Shown here piece by piece: positions 46,575 through 56,664 of a stretch of DNA of 64,000 nucleotides (the stretch's first letter is position 1; each line of letters begins with the position of its first letter). The stretch is from Rhodanobacteraceae bacterium (GTDB lineage: Bacteria > Pseudomonadota > Gammaproteobacteria > Xanthomonadales > Rhodanobacteraceae): the NCBI GenBank assembly GCA_009996615.1, contig JAACZU010000006.1, forward strand, positions 124,001 through 188,000, written 5' to 3'. Below the pieces are notes generated by a model, which worked only from the letters and a program-made list of their open reading frames with translations, was not told where the DNA came from and searched no databases. The translations under genes and the position numbers were made by a program.

Positions 46575-48881
46575 ATGAAATCTTTTGGCAAGACCCTGGG
46601 GCTGCTGCTCGCCAGCCTGTCCCTCGCCAGCTGTGGCGGTGGTGGCGGTAACGGTGGCTCGTACTCGCCGCCGGAGAGCGGCAAGATCACGCTCAGCGCG
46701 ACGGCGACGAAGCTGCCGGTGAACGTGTGGGGCTACAAGCCCACGCAGTACGGCAACCCGACCCAGGCCGAGGTCACGATCACGTGGCGCAATGCCGACG
46801 GCACACTGGTCACCGGCAAGGACATTGCGGTCAGCATCTCGCCGACCAACGTCGCCGCACTGTCCTGCCTGGTCGACGGCGATGCCTGCAAGGACGGCAA
46901 CGCGCTGTTCGGCTCGATTCCGATCAAGGGCATCAACGGCCAGGCAACGATCTTCGTCAATGCCACCGATACCCCTGGTACCGCGAATTTCACGGTGTCC
47001 GCGGTTGATCCGACGACCAGCCGCACCGTCAGCGCGAGCATGGCCTTCACGGTCAGCAGCGGCGTCGGCCCGGCGCCGGCCAACATCACGCTTTCGCCAT
47101 CGCCCGCGGGCATCTACCTTCCGAGCTCGGGTGGCGTCAGCAACTCCGCCATCAGCGCGACTGTCGTGGATGGTTCGGGCCAGCTCGTGCCGGACCCGGT
47201 CAGCGGCAACGCGGGCGTCGACAACATCCAGTTCGAGATCGTCGGCAATGCCGGTGACGCGCGCCTGAGCACCAGTTCCGTCGCCGGCCCGGTGTCGGGC
47301 AGCGTGGTCAAGTCGCACACCGTGCGCGGCGTCGCCACCGTCTCGCTGCAGGCCGGCGACCAGACCCCACAAGGTCCGGTGCAGGTTCGCGCGACGGTCG
47401 ACCGCGCCGACAACAACGTCAGCAACGGCATCCAGGACGCGGTGTCCTCGACCGTGTCGGTCATCGTCTCCGACGGCAAGCTCTACAGCCTGGAGCTGAC
47501 CTCGCCGCTGTTCGCGCCGAATCTGCCGGGCATCACCATCAACACGGTTTCCGGTGACGTCAGCGCCGACGTCGGCACAATCCCGGCCGATCCCGACGCG
47601 ACCCTCAGCCTGACCGTGTCCGCCCTTGCCACCGACCGCCAGGGCAATCCGGTGATCCCGGGTACGGCCGTGCGATTCGGCCTGATCGACGCACCGGTCG
47701 GTGCGCCGGGTACCGCGAACGACAACCAATTCCTGCTGTCGGGCTTGGATGGCAATCCGCTGGAAGGCGGCACCGGCTTCACTGCGCCAAGCGGTCGCTT
47801 CACGACCGCCGGTGGCGGTGCCGGTCCGGGCGACGCCCTGATCGTGCTCGGCAAGGCGGTGCAGGGCAACGCCGATCTCGAGAGCGCAGTCACCGTTCAA
47901 CGTGTCAACAGTGCCACCAGCCTGACCGTGTCGCCGTCGTTCAACCTCAACAACACGACCGGTACGAGTGTCGACGCGGGTCCGGTGCTGCCTTACCTGA
48001 TCGGTCGTGCGCAGCATGGCAACGTCACCGCCAGCGCAACCACCAATGCAGCCGGCGTCGCCCACGGCAAGATCAACTACACCGTGAACACGGTCGGCAA
48101 CGTGGCCGCCGTCTGGGTGCAGGGCGACGGCGTGGACCGTGTCAGCGGCGGCGCGCGTCGCGTTACCGACGCCGGCATCATGGGCTATCCGGGTGTCGCG
48201 CCGGCGTCGATCGTGGCATTCCCCAATCCACTGCTCGGCAACACGACCCAGACGGTCACCGTATGTGTGGAGGACGCGCTAGGCATTCCCTTGCGTGGCG
48301 TGCAGATCGGATTCAAGTTCACCCTGTCGACCGGCACCGGTTCGATTGACGGTAGCGCGGGCGCCGGCGTCTTCGCCCAGCTCACCGGGACTGATGGCTG
48401 CGCGGTAGGGAACGTCGTCACATCCGGTCTTCCGGTAACGCCGGCTACAGGCAACAGCGGTCAGGTGGTCTTCACGGGTGCTGGCGCGACCAGCAATCCG
48501 GTCGACTTCGTGGTCCAGGTCGCTTCGCTGCAGGCAAGTCCGAATGCCGTCCCGGTCAATTGCACCGGCACCCAGACCACGCTGATTGCGATCAAGGCGC
48601 TCGGTATCGACGGCGCCGCGATGCCTGGCGTCAATGTCACTGCGGCGTGCTCGGCTTCCGGCGGGGCCACCTTGACGCCGAATCCGAGCAGTGCCAAGAC
48701 GGATGGCAGCGGTATCGCTGCGATTGCGGTGGCCGCGGCCAACTTCGTGGATGGCAGCACCACGCCTCCGAAGTATGCCGAGGGCCAGTGCACGTTCACA
48801 TCCGAGGGGGGTGTCTCGCGGAGCGTGACGGTGAAGTTCTTTGGGGCCGCCGCGAGCCCGGCGCCCGCTTGCGTTCAGTAG
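46575..48881 (+). CDS. Ig-like-repeat lipoprotein downstream of pilQ
   Basis: 768 residues. Signal peptide with lipobox LAS-C followed by GGGGGNGGS, a linker typical of surface lipoproteins. The rest is Ser/Thr/Val-rich beta-sandwich sequence with Big-type features (SATVVDGSGQLVPDPVSGNA, VSALATDRQGNPVIPGTAVR, VCVEDALGIPLRGVQIGFKF, GVNVTAACSASGGATL), suggesting five or six Ig-like domains. GGAGG precedes the ATG at 46575. It is 79 bases after pilQ with no terminator between, and a strong one after it, so it is probably expressed with the pilus genes. Function unknown; an adhesin is plausible. Confidence 0.85.
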   Translation: MKSFGKTLGLLLASLSLASCGGGGGNGGSYSPPESGKITLSATATKLPVNVWGYKPTQYGNPTQAEVTITWRNADGTLVTGKDIAVSISPTNVAALSCLVDGDACKDGNALFGSIPIKGINGQATIFVNATDTPGTANFTVSAVDPTTSRTVSASMAFTVSSGVGPAPANITLSPSPAGIYLPSSGGVSNSAISATVVDGSGQLVPDPVSGNAGVDNIQFEIVGNAGDARLSTSSVAGPVSGSVVKSHTVRGVATVSLQAGDQTPQGPVQVRATVDRADNNVSNGIQDAVSSTVSVIVSDGKLYSLELTSPLFAPNLPGITINTVSGDVSADVGTIPADPDATLSLTVSALATDRQGNPVIPGTAVRFGLIDAPVGAPGTANDNQFLLSGLDGNPLEGGTGFTAPSGRFTTAGGGAGPGDALIVLGKAVQGNADLESAVTVQRVNSATSLTVSPSFNLNNTTGTSVDAGPVLPYLIGRAQHGNVTASATTNAAGVAHGKINYTVNTVGNVAAVWVQGDGVDRVSGGARRVTDAGIMGYPGVAPASIVAFPNPLLGNTTQTVTVCVEDALGIPLRGVQIGFKFTLSTGTGSIDGSAGAGVFAQLTGTDGCAVGNVVTSGLPVTPATGNSGQVVFTGAGATSNPVDFVVQVASLQASPNAVPVNCTGTQTTLIAIKALGIDGAAMPGVNVTAACSASGGATLTPNPSSAKTDGSGIAAIAVAAANFVDGSTTPPKYAEGQCTFTSEGGVSRSVTVKFFGAAASPAPACVQ

Positions 48882-48902
48882 TCGCGCCACAACGAGGCTG
48901 GC

Positions 48903-48938
48903 AGAAGGGGCCGCATTGATGCGGCCCCTTCTCTTTTT
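48903..48938 (+). terminator. Rho-independent terminator of the pil operon
   Basis: AGAAGGGGCCGCA-TTGA-TGCGGCCCCTTCT, a perfect 13-bp stem, followed by CTTTTT. The strongest terminator in the window. Confidence 0.92.
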
Positions 48939-49238
48939 GCGGTCGGCGGGGCGCACCCGTTGGTCGAGTGGTCGCCGCGGAGCTCCGGGCGATTCGATAC
49001 AAGCCTTGGTCAGTCCGGCCGACTACATGAGTTCCCCTCCTGTCACTCGTGAACCGCGGTGTGGCAGAGCCGGGGCCTGCGGTTGCGTGGGAAGGCCTCG
49101 TGGACCGAAGGCGGCTGGTCTGGCCTGTGCAGGTTCGCGGCCGATCTCGTCCCGTCACCTGCGATTTGTCATCGGGCCTAGGGCCTCGTCCCGCGCGGTC
49201 AGGGGCTCGCGACACAGCGTCCTGACACAGTTCGGCAG

Positions 49239-49267
49239 TTGGCCCATCCTCGCCCAGCGCTTACCAT
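49239..49267 (+). promoter_or_regulatory. Candidate promoter of the S9 peptidase gene
   Basis: TTGGCC (49239-49244), 17-bp spacer, TACCAT (49262-49267), 31 bases before the start codon; the -10 equals that of the suf promoter. Confidence 0.4.
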
Positions 49268-49298
49268 CGGCCGTCCACCTTTCCGTTGGGAGAACCCG

Positions 49299-51368
49299 AT
49301 GAAGCCCGTCCTTGCCGTGGCCCTGGCCGCCCTGCTGCCGGTCGCGGCGTTCGCTGCGCCACACCCGTTCGATGTGCACGACCTGGTCAACATGGACCGC
49401 GTCAGCGATCCGCTGCTGTCGCCGGACGGCAAGAGCGTGCTGTTCCAGGTGCGCCAGACCGACTACGCGGCGAACAAGGGCAAGAACGGCATCTGGCGCG
49501 TCGGCGTCGACGGCGGCACGCCGGTGCGGCTGACCGATGCCGGCCTCAACGCGACCAGCGCGCGCTGGTCGGCCGATGGCGCCAGCGTCTACTTCCTCGC
49601 GCCGCACGACGGCACCAGCCAGCTCTGGCGCATCGATGCGAGGGGCGGCGCGGCGCAGCCGCTGACCACGCTCGCGCTCGACGTCGGCAGCTTCAAGCTG
49701 TCGCCGGACGGCCAGCACGTGCTGCTGTCGGTCGAGGTGTTCCCCGACTGCGCGAGCGAGGCCGACGTGGTCGGCTGTACCAAGCAGAAGCTCGACGCAC
49801 GCAAGGCCGACAAGGCCAGCGGCACGGTCTATGACAAGATCTTCGTGCGCCACTGGGACACCTGGGCCGACGGCCGCCGCTCGCAGCTGTTCATCGCCGA
49901 CCTCGGCGGCGACGGCACGCCGGGCAAGCTGCACCTGCTGTCCCAGGGCATCGACGGCGACGTGCCGTCCAAGCCGTTCGGCGACGACAGCGAGTACGCG
50001 TTCTCGCCCGACGGCAAGAGCGTCTATTTCAACGTGCGCATCGCCGGCAAGACCGAGCCGTGGTCGACCAACTTCGACATCTACACGGTGCCCGCGCACG
50101 GCCCGTACGCGCCGAAGAACCTGACCGCCGACAACCCGGCCTGGGACGGCTACCCGCTGCCCTCGCGCGACGGCAAGACGCTGTACTGGCTCGCGATGAA
50201 GCGCCCCGGCTTCGAGGCCGACCGCTTCGGCATCATGGCGCTCGACCTCGCGACCGGCGCCAAGCGCGAGGTCGATGCGGCATGGGATCGTTCGGCGTCG
50301 CCGCTGAAGGAATCGGCCGACGGCAAGGCGCTGTACACGACCACCGACGATTGGGGCGACCACGCGCTGTTCGCGGTTGACGTCGCCAGCGGCAAGCCGA
50401 CCAAGCTGGTCGCCGACGGCACGGTGACGGGCTTCGACGCCGGCAAGCACGGCCTGGTCGTCGCGCGCCAGGACTTCAAGCACCCGACCGACCTTTACCG
50501 CGCCGACGCGCGCGGCAAGGGCCTGAAGCAACTGACCCGCTTCAACGCCGAGCGCCTGAAGGACATCGCGTTCGGCGACGCCGAGTTCTTCACGTTCAAG
50601 GGCCACGGCGGCGACACCGTGCAGGGCTACGTGGTCAAACCGGTCGGCTACAAGAAGGGCGAGAAGTACCCGGTCGCGTTCCTCGTGCACGGCGGCCCGC
50701 AGGGCGCGATGACCAACGACTTCCACTACCGCTGGAACCCGCAGACCTACGCCGGCCAGGGCTTCGCGGTCGTCACGATCAACTTCCACGGCTCGACCGG
50801 CTACGGCCAGGCGTTCACCGACGCGATTTCCGGCGACTGGGGCGGCGCGCCGCTGGAGGACCTGAAGCTCGGCTGGGCCGCGGCGCAGGACAAGTACGCG
50901 TTCCTCGACGGCAACCGCGCCTGCGCGCTCGGCGCCTCGTACGGCGGCTTCATGATGTACTGGATGGCCGGCGTGTGGAACGAGCCGTGGAAGTGCATCG
51001 TCGCGCACGACGGCGTGTTCGACGCGCGCATGATGAGCTATTCGACCGAAGAGCTGTGGTTCGACGAGTGGGAGCACAAGGGCAAGACCCAGTACGAGGA
51101 CCCGGCCGCTTACGAGAAGTTCAACCCGGTCAACCACGTCAAGGACTGGCGCGTACCGCTGCTGGTCGTGCACGGCGACCTCGACTACCGCATCCCGTCC
51201 GAGCAGGGTATCGCCGCGTTCACCGCGCTGCAGCGCCGTGGCATCCCGAGCCAGTTCCTGCACTTCCCGGACGAGAACCATTGGGTGCTCAAGCCGCACA
51301 ACAGCGTGCAGTGGCACGACACGGTCAATGCCTGGTTGAAGCAGTGGACCGCGGCGGGCGCGAAGTGA
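49299..51368 (+). CDS. Secreted S9-family prolyl oligopeptidase-like peptidase
   Basis: 689 residues with signal peptide (VLAVALAALLPVAAFA). An N-terminal seven-bladed propeller of TolB/DPP-type repeats (LSPDGKSVLFQVRQ, FSPDGKSVYFNVR) is followed by an alpha/beta-hydrolase: oxyanion HGGPQG, nucleophile GASYGGFM, Asp in VVHGDLDYRIP and His in PDENHW. It would cut oligopeptides in the periplasm or outside the cell. GGGAGA precedes the ATG. Confidence 0.93.
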   Translation: MKPVLAVALAALLPVAAFAAPHPFDVHDLVNMDRVSDPLLSPDGKSVLFQVRQTDYAANKGKNGIWRVGVDGGTPVRLTDAGLNATSARWSADGASVYFLAPHDGTSQLWRIDARGGAAQPLTTLALDVGSFKLSPDGQHVLLSVEVFPDCASEADVVGCTKQKLDARKADKASGTVYDKIFVRHWDTWADGRRSQLFIADLGGDGTPGKLHLLSQGIDGDVPSKPFGDDSEYAFSPDGKSVYFNVRIAGKTEPWSTNFDIYTVPAHGPYAPKNLTADNPAWDGYPLPSRDGKTLYWLAMKRPGFEADRFGIMALDLATGAKREVDAAWDRSASPLKESADGKALYTTTDDWGDHALFAVDVASGKPTKLVADGTVTGFDAGKHGLVVARQDFKHPTDLYRADARGKGLKQLTRFNAERLKDIAFGDAEFFTFKGHGGDTVQGYVVKPVGYKKGEKYPVAFLVHGGPQGAMTNDFHYRWNPQTYAGQGFAVVTINFHGSTGYGQAFTDAISGDWGGAPLEDLKLGWAAAQDKYAFLDGNRACALGASYGGFMMYWMAGVWNEPWKCIVAHDGVFDARMMSYSTEELWFDEWEHKGKTQYEDPAAYEKFNPVNHVKDWRVPLLVVHGDLDYRIPSEQGIAAFTALQRRGIPSQFLHFPDENHWVLKPHNSVQWHDTVNAWLKQWTAAGAK

Positions 51369-51678
51369 GTTGAGCGGCGACGTAGCAGGCACATCGCCGC
51401 GCTCGTCCACAGCAGGTTTATTAGGCAACGGCGATCAAGTGCCGAAAATCGCTGGGGCGCAGGACTGACGTCAAGCTTCGCTCAAGCCCCTCTCCCTTCG
51501 GGAGAGGGGTCGGGGAGAGGGTTCGGTCAAAGCCTTGAACCTCAATTCATGCAGACTTTCGCGTCGCCCGCACCCTCATCCGGCGCTTCGCGCCACCTTC
51601 TCCCGGAGGGAGAAGGAAAGCGTCGCGAGACGCTACGTCAACCCGGCCGTCTCATCGGATTGAATGCCGTGGTATGAA
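51369..51678. other. 310-bp repeat-bearing gap between convergent genes
   Basis: Dominated by the CTCTCCC/GGGAGAAGG repeat pair at 51487-51616. No ORF or RNA gene seen; termination of both transcripts could use these hairpins. Confidence 0.6.
51487..51616. repeat. Dispersed repeat pair with CTCTCCCTTCGGGAGAG hairpin
   Basis: Left hairpin CCCCTCTCC-CTTCG-GGAGAGGGG (51487-51509). Right part carries GGCGC-TTC-GCGCC (51582-51594) and CCTTCTCCC-GGA-GGGAGAAGG (51596-51616). This arrangement is a common intergenic repeat in Lysobacterales and related groups. Confidence 0.8.
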
Positions 51679-52302
51679 TCAGGTCGCCGCGGCGGCGCGA
51701 TGCCGCCGCGCCAGCTCGCCGACGACGTCGGCCAGCGTCAGGCCGCTGCCGCGCAGCAGCACGAGCAGGTGGAACACGAGATCGGCCGCTTCGCCGCGCA
51801 GGCCGTCGAGATCGCCGGTCGCGGCGGCGAGCGCGGTCTCGACGCCTTCCTCGCCGACCTTTTGCGCACGCCGCGCCGGAGTGCCGGCGAGCAGTTTCGC
51901 GACGTAGCTGGACGAAGGATCCGCACCGGCGCGCGCGGCGATCAGCGCTTCCAGTTCGTTGAGCCACGGGTGCGCCGGCGCGTCGCCGTCGAAGCAGCTC
52001 GGCGTGCCGCGGTGGCAGGTCGGACCGTGCGGCACGGCCTGCGCGAGCAGCGCGTCGCGGTCGCAGTCGGCGGCGAGCGAGACCAGCGCGAGCACATGGC
52101 CTGAGCTTTCGCCCTTGCGCCAGATGCGCTGCTTCGAGCGCGACCAGAAATGCACCTCGCGCGTGGCCAGCGTGCGCTCGAGCGCGCCGCGGTCGGTGTA
52201 GCCGAGCATCAGCACGCGGCCGTCGTGCGCGTGCTGCACGATCAGCGGCACGAGGCCGTCGCCCTTGCTCCAGTCCAGTGTGTCGAGCAGCGCATCGGTC
52301 AT
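51679..52302 (-). CDS. hisIE: Bifunctional phosphoribosyl-AMP cyclohydrolase/phosphoribosyl-ATP diphosphatase
   Basis: 207 residues. HisI part: VLMLGYTDRGALERTL, VHFWSRSKQRIWRKGESSGH and DCDRDALLAQAVPHGPTCH with metal ligands. HisE part: RAQKVGEEGVETALAAATGD. It catalyses steps 2 and 3 of histidine synthesis. Last gene of the operon; hisF overlaps it by four bases. Confidence 0.95.
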   Translation of the reverse strand: MTDALLDTLDWSKGDGLVPLIVQHAHDGRVLMLGYTDRGALERTLATREVHFWSRSKQRIWRKGESSGHVLALVSLAADCDRDALLAQAVPHGPTCHRGTPSCFDGDAPAHPWLNELEALIAARAGADPSSSYVAKLLAGTPARRAQKVGEEGVETALAAATGDLDGLRGEAADLVFHLLVLLRGSGLTLADVVGELARRHRAAAAT

Positions 52303-53075
52303 GGCCGCACCACGATGCCGCGTGCGGCGAGGAAGCGCTTGAGCTCGGGCAGGCGGATCTCGCCGGAATGGAACACGCTGGCGGCGAGCGCGGCGTCGAC
52401 GCCGCAGCGCTCGAACACCTCGGCGAAGTGCGCCGGCGTGCCGGCGCCGCCGGAGGCGACCAGCGGCAGCGTCGTTGCGGCGCGCACCGCGGCCAGCTGC
52501 GCCAGCGCGTAGCCGCCGCGCACGCCGTCGCTGCGGATCGCGTTCAGCACGATCTCGCCGGCGCCACGGTCGGCGACCTCACGCACCCAGCCGAGCAGGT
52601 CGCGGCCGCTGTCGCTGGCCGCGTCCGGCTTGCCGCTGTTGGCGACCACGCGCCAGCTGCCGTGATCGTCCGCTTGCGCGTCGACGTCGACGCCGATCAC
52701 GACGCACTGGCTGCCGAAGCGCGCGGCGAGCTCGTCGACGAGCGCCGGGCGCGCCAGCGCCGGGCTGTTCACCGAGACCTTGTCGGCGCCGGCCGCCAGC
52801 ACCGCCTCGGCGTCGGCGACCGAACGGATGCCGCCGGCGACGCAGAACGGGATGTCGAGCTCGCGTGCGACGCGCTCGACCCAGGCGGTGTCGACGCGAC
52901 GCCCCTCGGGGCTGGCGGTGATGTCGTAGAACACCAGTTCGTCGGCGCCGTCCGCGGCGTAGCGGCGGGCCAGCTCGACGATGTCGCCGACCACGCGGTG
53001 GTCGCGGAAACGCACCCCCTTGACGACGACGCCGTCGGCGACGTCGAGGCAGGGAATCAGGCGGCGCGCGAGCAT
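52299..53075 (-). CDS. hisF: Imidazole glycerol phosphate synthase cyclase subunit
   Basis: 258 residues, TIM barrel. MLARRLIPCLDVADGVVVKG with the catalytic Asp, DELVFYDITAS and SDGVRGGYALAQL. It works with HisH. Unlike most his operons, hisA and hisF do not overlap here: a 100-base repeat separates them. Confidence 0.96.
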   Translation of the reverse strand: MLARRLIPCLDVADGVVVKGVRFRDHRVVGDIVELARRYAADGADELVFYDITASPEGRRVDTAWVERVARELDIPFCVAGGIRSVADAEAVLAAGADKVSVNSPALARPALVDELAARFGSQCVVIGVDVDAQADDHGSWRVVANSGKPDAASDSGRDLLGWVREVADRGAGEIVLNAIRSDGVRGGYALAQLAAVRAATTLPLVASGGAGTPAHFAEVFERCGVDAALAASVFHSGEIRLPELKRFLAARGIVVRP

Positions 53076-53085
53076 GGGCGGACCT

Positions 53086-53165
53086 CGTAGGCTGGACGCG
53101 CGACGCGCGGCCGGCAGCTCGGTGGGGTGGGGATGGCCGGCCGACCTGCGGTCGTCCAGCCTACG
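53086..53165. repeat. 80-bp palindromic repeat between hisA and hisF
   Basis: CGTAGGCTGGACG (53086-53098) and CGTCCAGCCTACG (53153-53165) are perfect inverted ends; inner GC-rich dyads include GGCCGG. It fills nearly all of the hisA-hisF gap. Confidence 0.85.
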
Positions 53166-53175
53166 GGGGCGCTGC

Positions 53176-53901
53176 TCATCGAGCCTCCAGCGCAGCGAGG
53201 TCCAGCGTGCCGTCGAGCAACGCCGTGCCGGCGACGCAGGCGGCGACGCCGGTCGCGGCGAGCGCGTCGACGTCGGCGCGGTCGCGCACGCCGCCCGAGG
53301 CGATCCACGCGAACTGCGGCCAGCGCGCGGCGAGCTCGCGGTACAGCGCGAGGTTCGGGCCGGCCGCCATGCCGTCGTGCGCGATGTCGGTGCTGAGTAC
53401 GTGGCGCAGGCCGGCGTCGGCGAAGCGGTCGAGCAGGGCGGTGACGTCGGCGTCGCTGTCGGCCTGCCAGGCATCGAGCGCCGGGCGCCAGCGGCCGTCG
53501 CCGGCGCGGCGCAGGTCGAGCGCGAGGCACAGCGCGTCGGCGCCGAACGCGCGCAGCCAGTCGACGAACGTGTCCGGCGCGCGCACCGCGACGCTGCCGA
53601 CGACGACGCGCGCGACGCCGGCCGCGCGCAGCGATTCGACGTCGGCAGCCGTGCGCACGCCGCCGCCGGCATGCAGCCGCGCGCCGGCCGCGGCGATGCG
53701 CGCGAGCACGGCGAGCTGTTGCGGCTGGCCGGCGCGCGCGCCGTCGAGGTCGACCACGTGCAGCCAGTCGGCGCCGGCGCCGGCGTAGCGCGCGGCGAGC
53801 ACGGCGGGATCGTGGTCGAACGTGCGCGTCTGCGCGAAGTCGCCTTGCTTGAGGCGCACGACGTGGCCGGCGCGCAGGTCGATGGCGGGAATGATCTTCA
53901 T
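53176..53901 (-). CDS. hisA: ProFAR isomerase HisA
   Basis: 241 residues, TIM barrel. IIPAIDLRAGHVVRLKQGDF, LHVVDLDGARAG, GGGVRT, STDIAHDGMAAGPN and IASGGVRDRADVDAL. It opens the aminoaldose ring of ProFAR. Overlaps hisH by four bases. Confidence 0.96.
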   Translation of the reverse strand: MKIIPAIDLRAGHVVRLKQGDFAQTRTFDHDPAVLAARYAGAGADWLHVVDLDGARAGQPQQLAVLARIAAAGARLHAGGGVRTAADVESLRAAGVARVVVGSVAVRAPDTFVDWLRAFGADALCLALDLRRAGDGRWRPALDAWQADSDADVTALLDRFADAGLRHVLSTDIAHDGMAAGPNLALYRELAARWPQFAWIASGGVRDRADVDALAATGVAACVAGTALLDGTLDLAALEAR

Positions 53902-54533
53902 GTCAGGGCGAAGAAGTTGCGCAGCAGGCGGCGTCCGGCCGCCGCGGATTTCTCGGGGTGGAACTGCACGCCGTGCACGTTGCCGCGCGCGACCGCGGCG
54001 GCGAACGGCCGGCCGTGCTCGGCCAGCGCGATCGCGTGCGCGCCGCTCGCGGCGGCGTAGCCGTGCACGAAGTAGAACCAGTCGTCGCCGTCGAGGCCAT
54101 CGAACAGCGCATGCGCCGGCTGGCGCAGCGTGATGCGGTTCCAGCCCATGTGCGGCCAGCTCGGCGCCGCCGGCAGCCGGTGCACAGCGCCGGGCAGCAG
54201 GCCGAGGCAGCGCGTCACCGCAGGCGCCGCGTCGGCGCCGGCCGGCGCCTGCGCCGGTGCCTCCTCCGACGCCTCGAACAGCAGCTGCATGCCGAGGCAG
54301 ATGCCGAGCAGCGGCTGCGTCAGCGCGGCCAGCACGCAGTCGAGGCCGCTGTCGCGCAGCGCCTGCATCGCCTGCGCGGCGGCGCCGACGCCGGGCAGGA
54401 TCACGTGCGTGGCCGCTTTGATCCGCGCCGGATCGGCGCTGACCGCGGCGTCGACGCCGATGCGCCGGCAAGCCTGCTGCAGCGAGCCGAAGTTCGCGCC
54501 GCCGGCGGCGACGATGATGGCCTGCACGCTCAT
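53898..54533 (-). CDS. hisH: Imidazole glycerol phosphate synthase glutaminase subunit
   Basis: 211-residue class I glutaminase. Nucleophile Cys in [15 protein letters not shown]; catalytic HxE in [10 protein letters not shown]. Releases ammonia for HisF. An Ala/Pro-rich loop near residues 92-106 ([15 protein letters not shown]) is longer than usual. Overlaps hisB and hisA. Confidence 0.95.
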   Translation of the reverse strand: MSVQAIIVAAGGANFGSLQQACRRIGVDAAVSADPARIKAATHVILPGVGAAAQAMQALRDSGLDCVLAALTQPLLGICLGMQLLFEASEEAPAQAPAGADAAPAVTRCLGLLPGAVHRLPAAPSWPHMGWNRITLRQPAHALFDGLDGDDWFYFVHGYAAASGAHAIALAEHGRPFAAAVARGNVHGVQFHPEKSAAAGRRLLRNFFALT

Positions 54534-55600
54534 GCCAGCGTCCCCTTGCTGCTCGGCACCGTGCCGCCGTCGCGCCGGATCGCCTGGCGCAGCGCGCGGC
54601 CGACCGCCTTGAAGCAGGCCTCGACCATGTGGTGCGCGTTGTCGCCGCGCACGCTCAGGTGCAGCGTCGCGCCGAGCGCGTCGGCGAGGCTGCGGAAGAA
54701 GTGCGGCACCAGCTCGCTCGGCAGCGCGCCGACCTGCTCGCGCGGGAACGCGCCGTCGAACACGAAGTAGGCGCGGCCGGACAGGTCCAGCGCGACCTGC
54801 GCGAGGCTCTCGTCCATCGGCAGCACGAAGCCGTAGCGGCCGATGCCGCGGCGCTCGCCGAGCGCGCGGCGCAGCGCCTCGCCGAGCGCGAGCGCGCAGT
54901 CCTCGACGGTGTGGTGCTCGTCGACGTGCAGGTCGCCGTCGCAGCGCAGCGCCAGCGCGAAGCCGCCGTGCACGCCAAGCTGCTCGATCATGTGGTCGAG
55001 GAAGCCGAGGCCGGTCGCGACGCGCGGGCGCGCGCCGTCGTCGAGGTCGACCTCGACCTCGATGCGCGTCTCGCGCGTGGCGCGCTGCACGCGCGCGCGG
55101 CGCGGCGCATCGAGCAGGCCGCGCGCGATCGCGGCCCAGTCGCCGTCGGCGCCGATGCGCAGGCCGCGGATGCCGATGTTGCGCGCGAATTCGAGATCGG
55201 TTTCGCGGTCGCCGATCACTGCGCTGCGCTCGCGGTCGAGCGCGCCGGGGCCGAGGTAGTGGCGCACCAGGCCGACGCCGGGCTTGCGCGTGGGTGCGTG
55301 GTCGGCCGGCAGGCTCGGGTCGATCAGCACCTCGCGGAAGCCGATGCCCTCGCCGGCGAGGATCTCCAGCAGCAGGCGCTGCGGGCCAACGAAGTCGGCT
55401 TCCGGGAAGCTCGCGGTGCCGAGGCCGTCCTGGTTGCTGACCATGACCAGCTCGTAGCCGGCCTCGACCAACCGGCGCAGCGCGCCGATCGCACCGGGCA
55501 CGAGGCGGAACTTCTCGTAGGCGTCGATCTGCTGGTCGGCCGGTTCCTCGATCAGCGTGCCGTCGCGGTCGACGAACAGGATCTTCGGCGCGCCGCTCAT
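54530..55600 (-). CDS. hisB: Bifunctional histidinol-phosphatase/imidazoleglycerol-phosphate dehydratase
   Basis: 356 residues. N-terminal HAD phosphatase: [15 protein letters not shown] with the nucleophile Asp, MVSNQDGLG, and [14 protein letters not shown]-terminal dehydratase: [51 protein letters not shown]. This fusion is typical of gammaproteobacteria. It handles steps 6 and 8. Confidence 0.97.
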   Translation of the reverse strand: MSGAPKILFVDRDGTLIEEPADQQIDAYEKFRLVPGAIGALRRLVEAGYELVMVSNQDGLGTASFPEADFVGPQRLLLEILAGEGIGFREVLIDPSLPADHAPTRKPGVGLVRHYLGPGALDRERSAVIGDRETDLEFARNIGIRGLRIGADGDWAAIARGLLDAPRRARVQRATRETRIEVEVDLDDGARPRVATGLGFLDHMIEQLGVHGGFALALRCDGDLHVDEHHTVEDCALALGEALRRALGERRGIGRYGFVLPMDESLAQVALDLSGRAYFVFDGAFPREQVGALPSELVPHFFRSLADALGATLHLSVRGDNAHHMVEACFKAVGRALRQAIRRDGGTVPSSKGTLA

Positions 55601-56664
55601 GGCGTGGTCTCCGTCGTCGCCGGCTCAGCGAGCGCGGCGAGCAGTGCATCGTTCTGCGCCGGCGTGCCGAGCGTGATGCGCAGGCAGTTCGCCAGGCCCG
55701 GCTGCGCCGAGACATCGCGCACGAGGATGCCGGCCGCGAGCAGGCCTTCGAACGCCGCGCGCACGTCGGCGAAGCGCACGAGCAGGAAATTCGCCGCCGA
55801 CGGCCATATCGTCTCGACCCTCGGCGAGTCCGCCAGCGCCGCGGCGACGCGCGCGCGTTCGGCCACCAGCGTGGCGATGCGCGCCTGCGTGCGTGCCAGC
55901 GCGGCCGGCGCGAGCGCGGCCAGCGCGGCCTCGACGCTCGGCGTCGGCAGCGGGTACGGCGCGGCGATGCGGCCGATCAGGTCGACGATCTCCGCGCGTG
56001 CGAGCAGCGCGCCGACGCGCGCGCCGGCCAGCGCGTGCGCCTTCGACAGCGTGCGCAGCACCGCGACGTTGTCGTGCGTGGCGAGCAGCGCGCTCGCGCT
56101 GGCCTCATCGGCGAACTCGACATAGGCCTCGTCGACCACCAGCAGCGCGCGCCCGGCCAGGTCGCGCGCGAGCGCGGCCAGCAGGTCGGCGCGGTACGGC
56201 GTGCCGGTCGGGTTGTTCGGCGAGCAGACGATCACGAGCTTGGTGGCGTCGTCGACCTGCGCGAGCAGGCGCTGCGGATCGAGCGCGAAGCCGTCGTCGG
56301 GCGACAGCGCGAGTGGGCGGAATTCGGCGCCCTGCAGCTGCGCGCCGATGCGGTACATGCCGAAGCTCGGCGCGAGCGCGACGACGTTGTCCTGGCCGGC
56401 ACGGCAGAACGCGCGCAGTAGCAGGTCGATCGCCTCGTCGCTGCCGCGGCCGAGCCAGAGCTGGCTGGGTTCGACGCCATACAGCGCGGCGAGCCGCTCG
56501 CGCAGGACTGCGGGTTGCGGCGCCGGGTAGCGGTTGAGGCCGTCGTCGTCCCACGGGCACTCGTTCGCATCGAGGTGGATCGGCGCGTCGAAGCCGCTGC
56601 GGCGCGCCGAGCCATACGGCGCGAACGCGACCAGTTCGGGGCGGGCACGGGCGAGCAGGCTCAT
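55597..56664 (-). CDS. hisC: Histidinol-phosphate aminotransferase
   Basis: 355 residues, PLP class [43 protein letters not shown] and the Schiff-base Lys in [19 protein letters not shown]. Overlaps hisD and hisB by four bases each. Confidence 0.96.
   Translation of the reverse strand: MSLLARARPELVAFAPYGSARRSGFDAPIHLDANECPWDDDGLNRYPAPQPAVLRERLAALYGVEPSQLWLGRGSDEAIDLLLRAFCRAGQDNVVALAPSFGMYRIGAQLQGAEFRPLALSPDDGFALDPQRLLAQVDDATKLVIVCSPNNPTGTPYRADLLAALARDLAGRALLVVDEAYVEFADEASASALLATHDNVAVLRTLSKAHALAGARVGALLARAEIVDLIGRIAAPYPLPTPSVEAALAALAPAALARTQARIATLVAERARVAAALADSPRVETIWPSAANFLLVRFADVRAAFEGLLAAGILVRDVSAQPGLANCLRITLGTPAQNDALLAALAEPATTETTP

Larger units (their letters stand above)
48882..49298. 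other. 417-bp gap between the Ig-like lipoprotein and the S9 peptidase
   Basis: Contains the terminator at 48903-48938 and, near its end, a promoter-like pair (49239-49267). The roughly 300 bases between show no supported ORF, RNA gene or obvious repeat. Confidence 0.6.

Noticed and set aside
49155-51428. 757-codon open frame antisense to the S9 peptidase gene
   Set aside because: GC-rich codon structure keeps the antisense frame open. It is Arg/Val/Ala-rich with no domain, whereas the sense frame has a complete catalytic triad.
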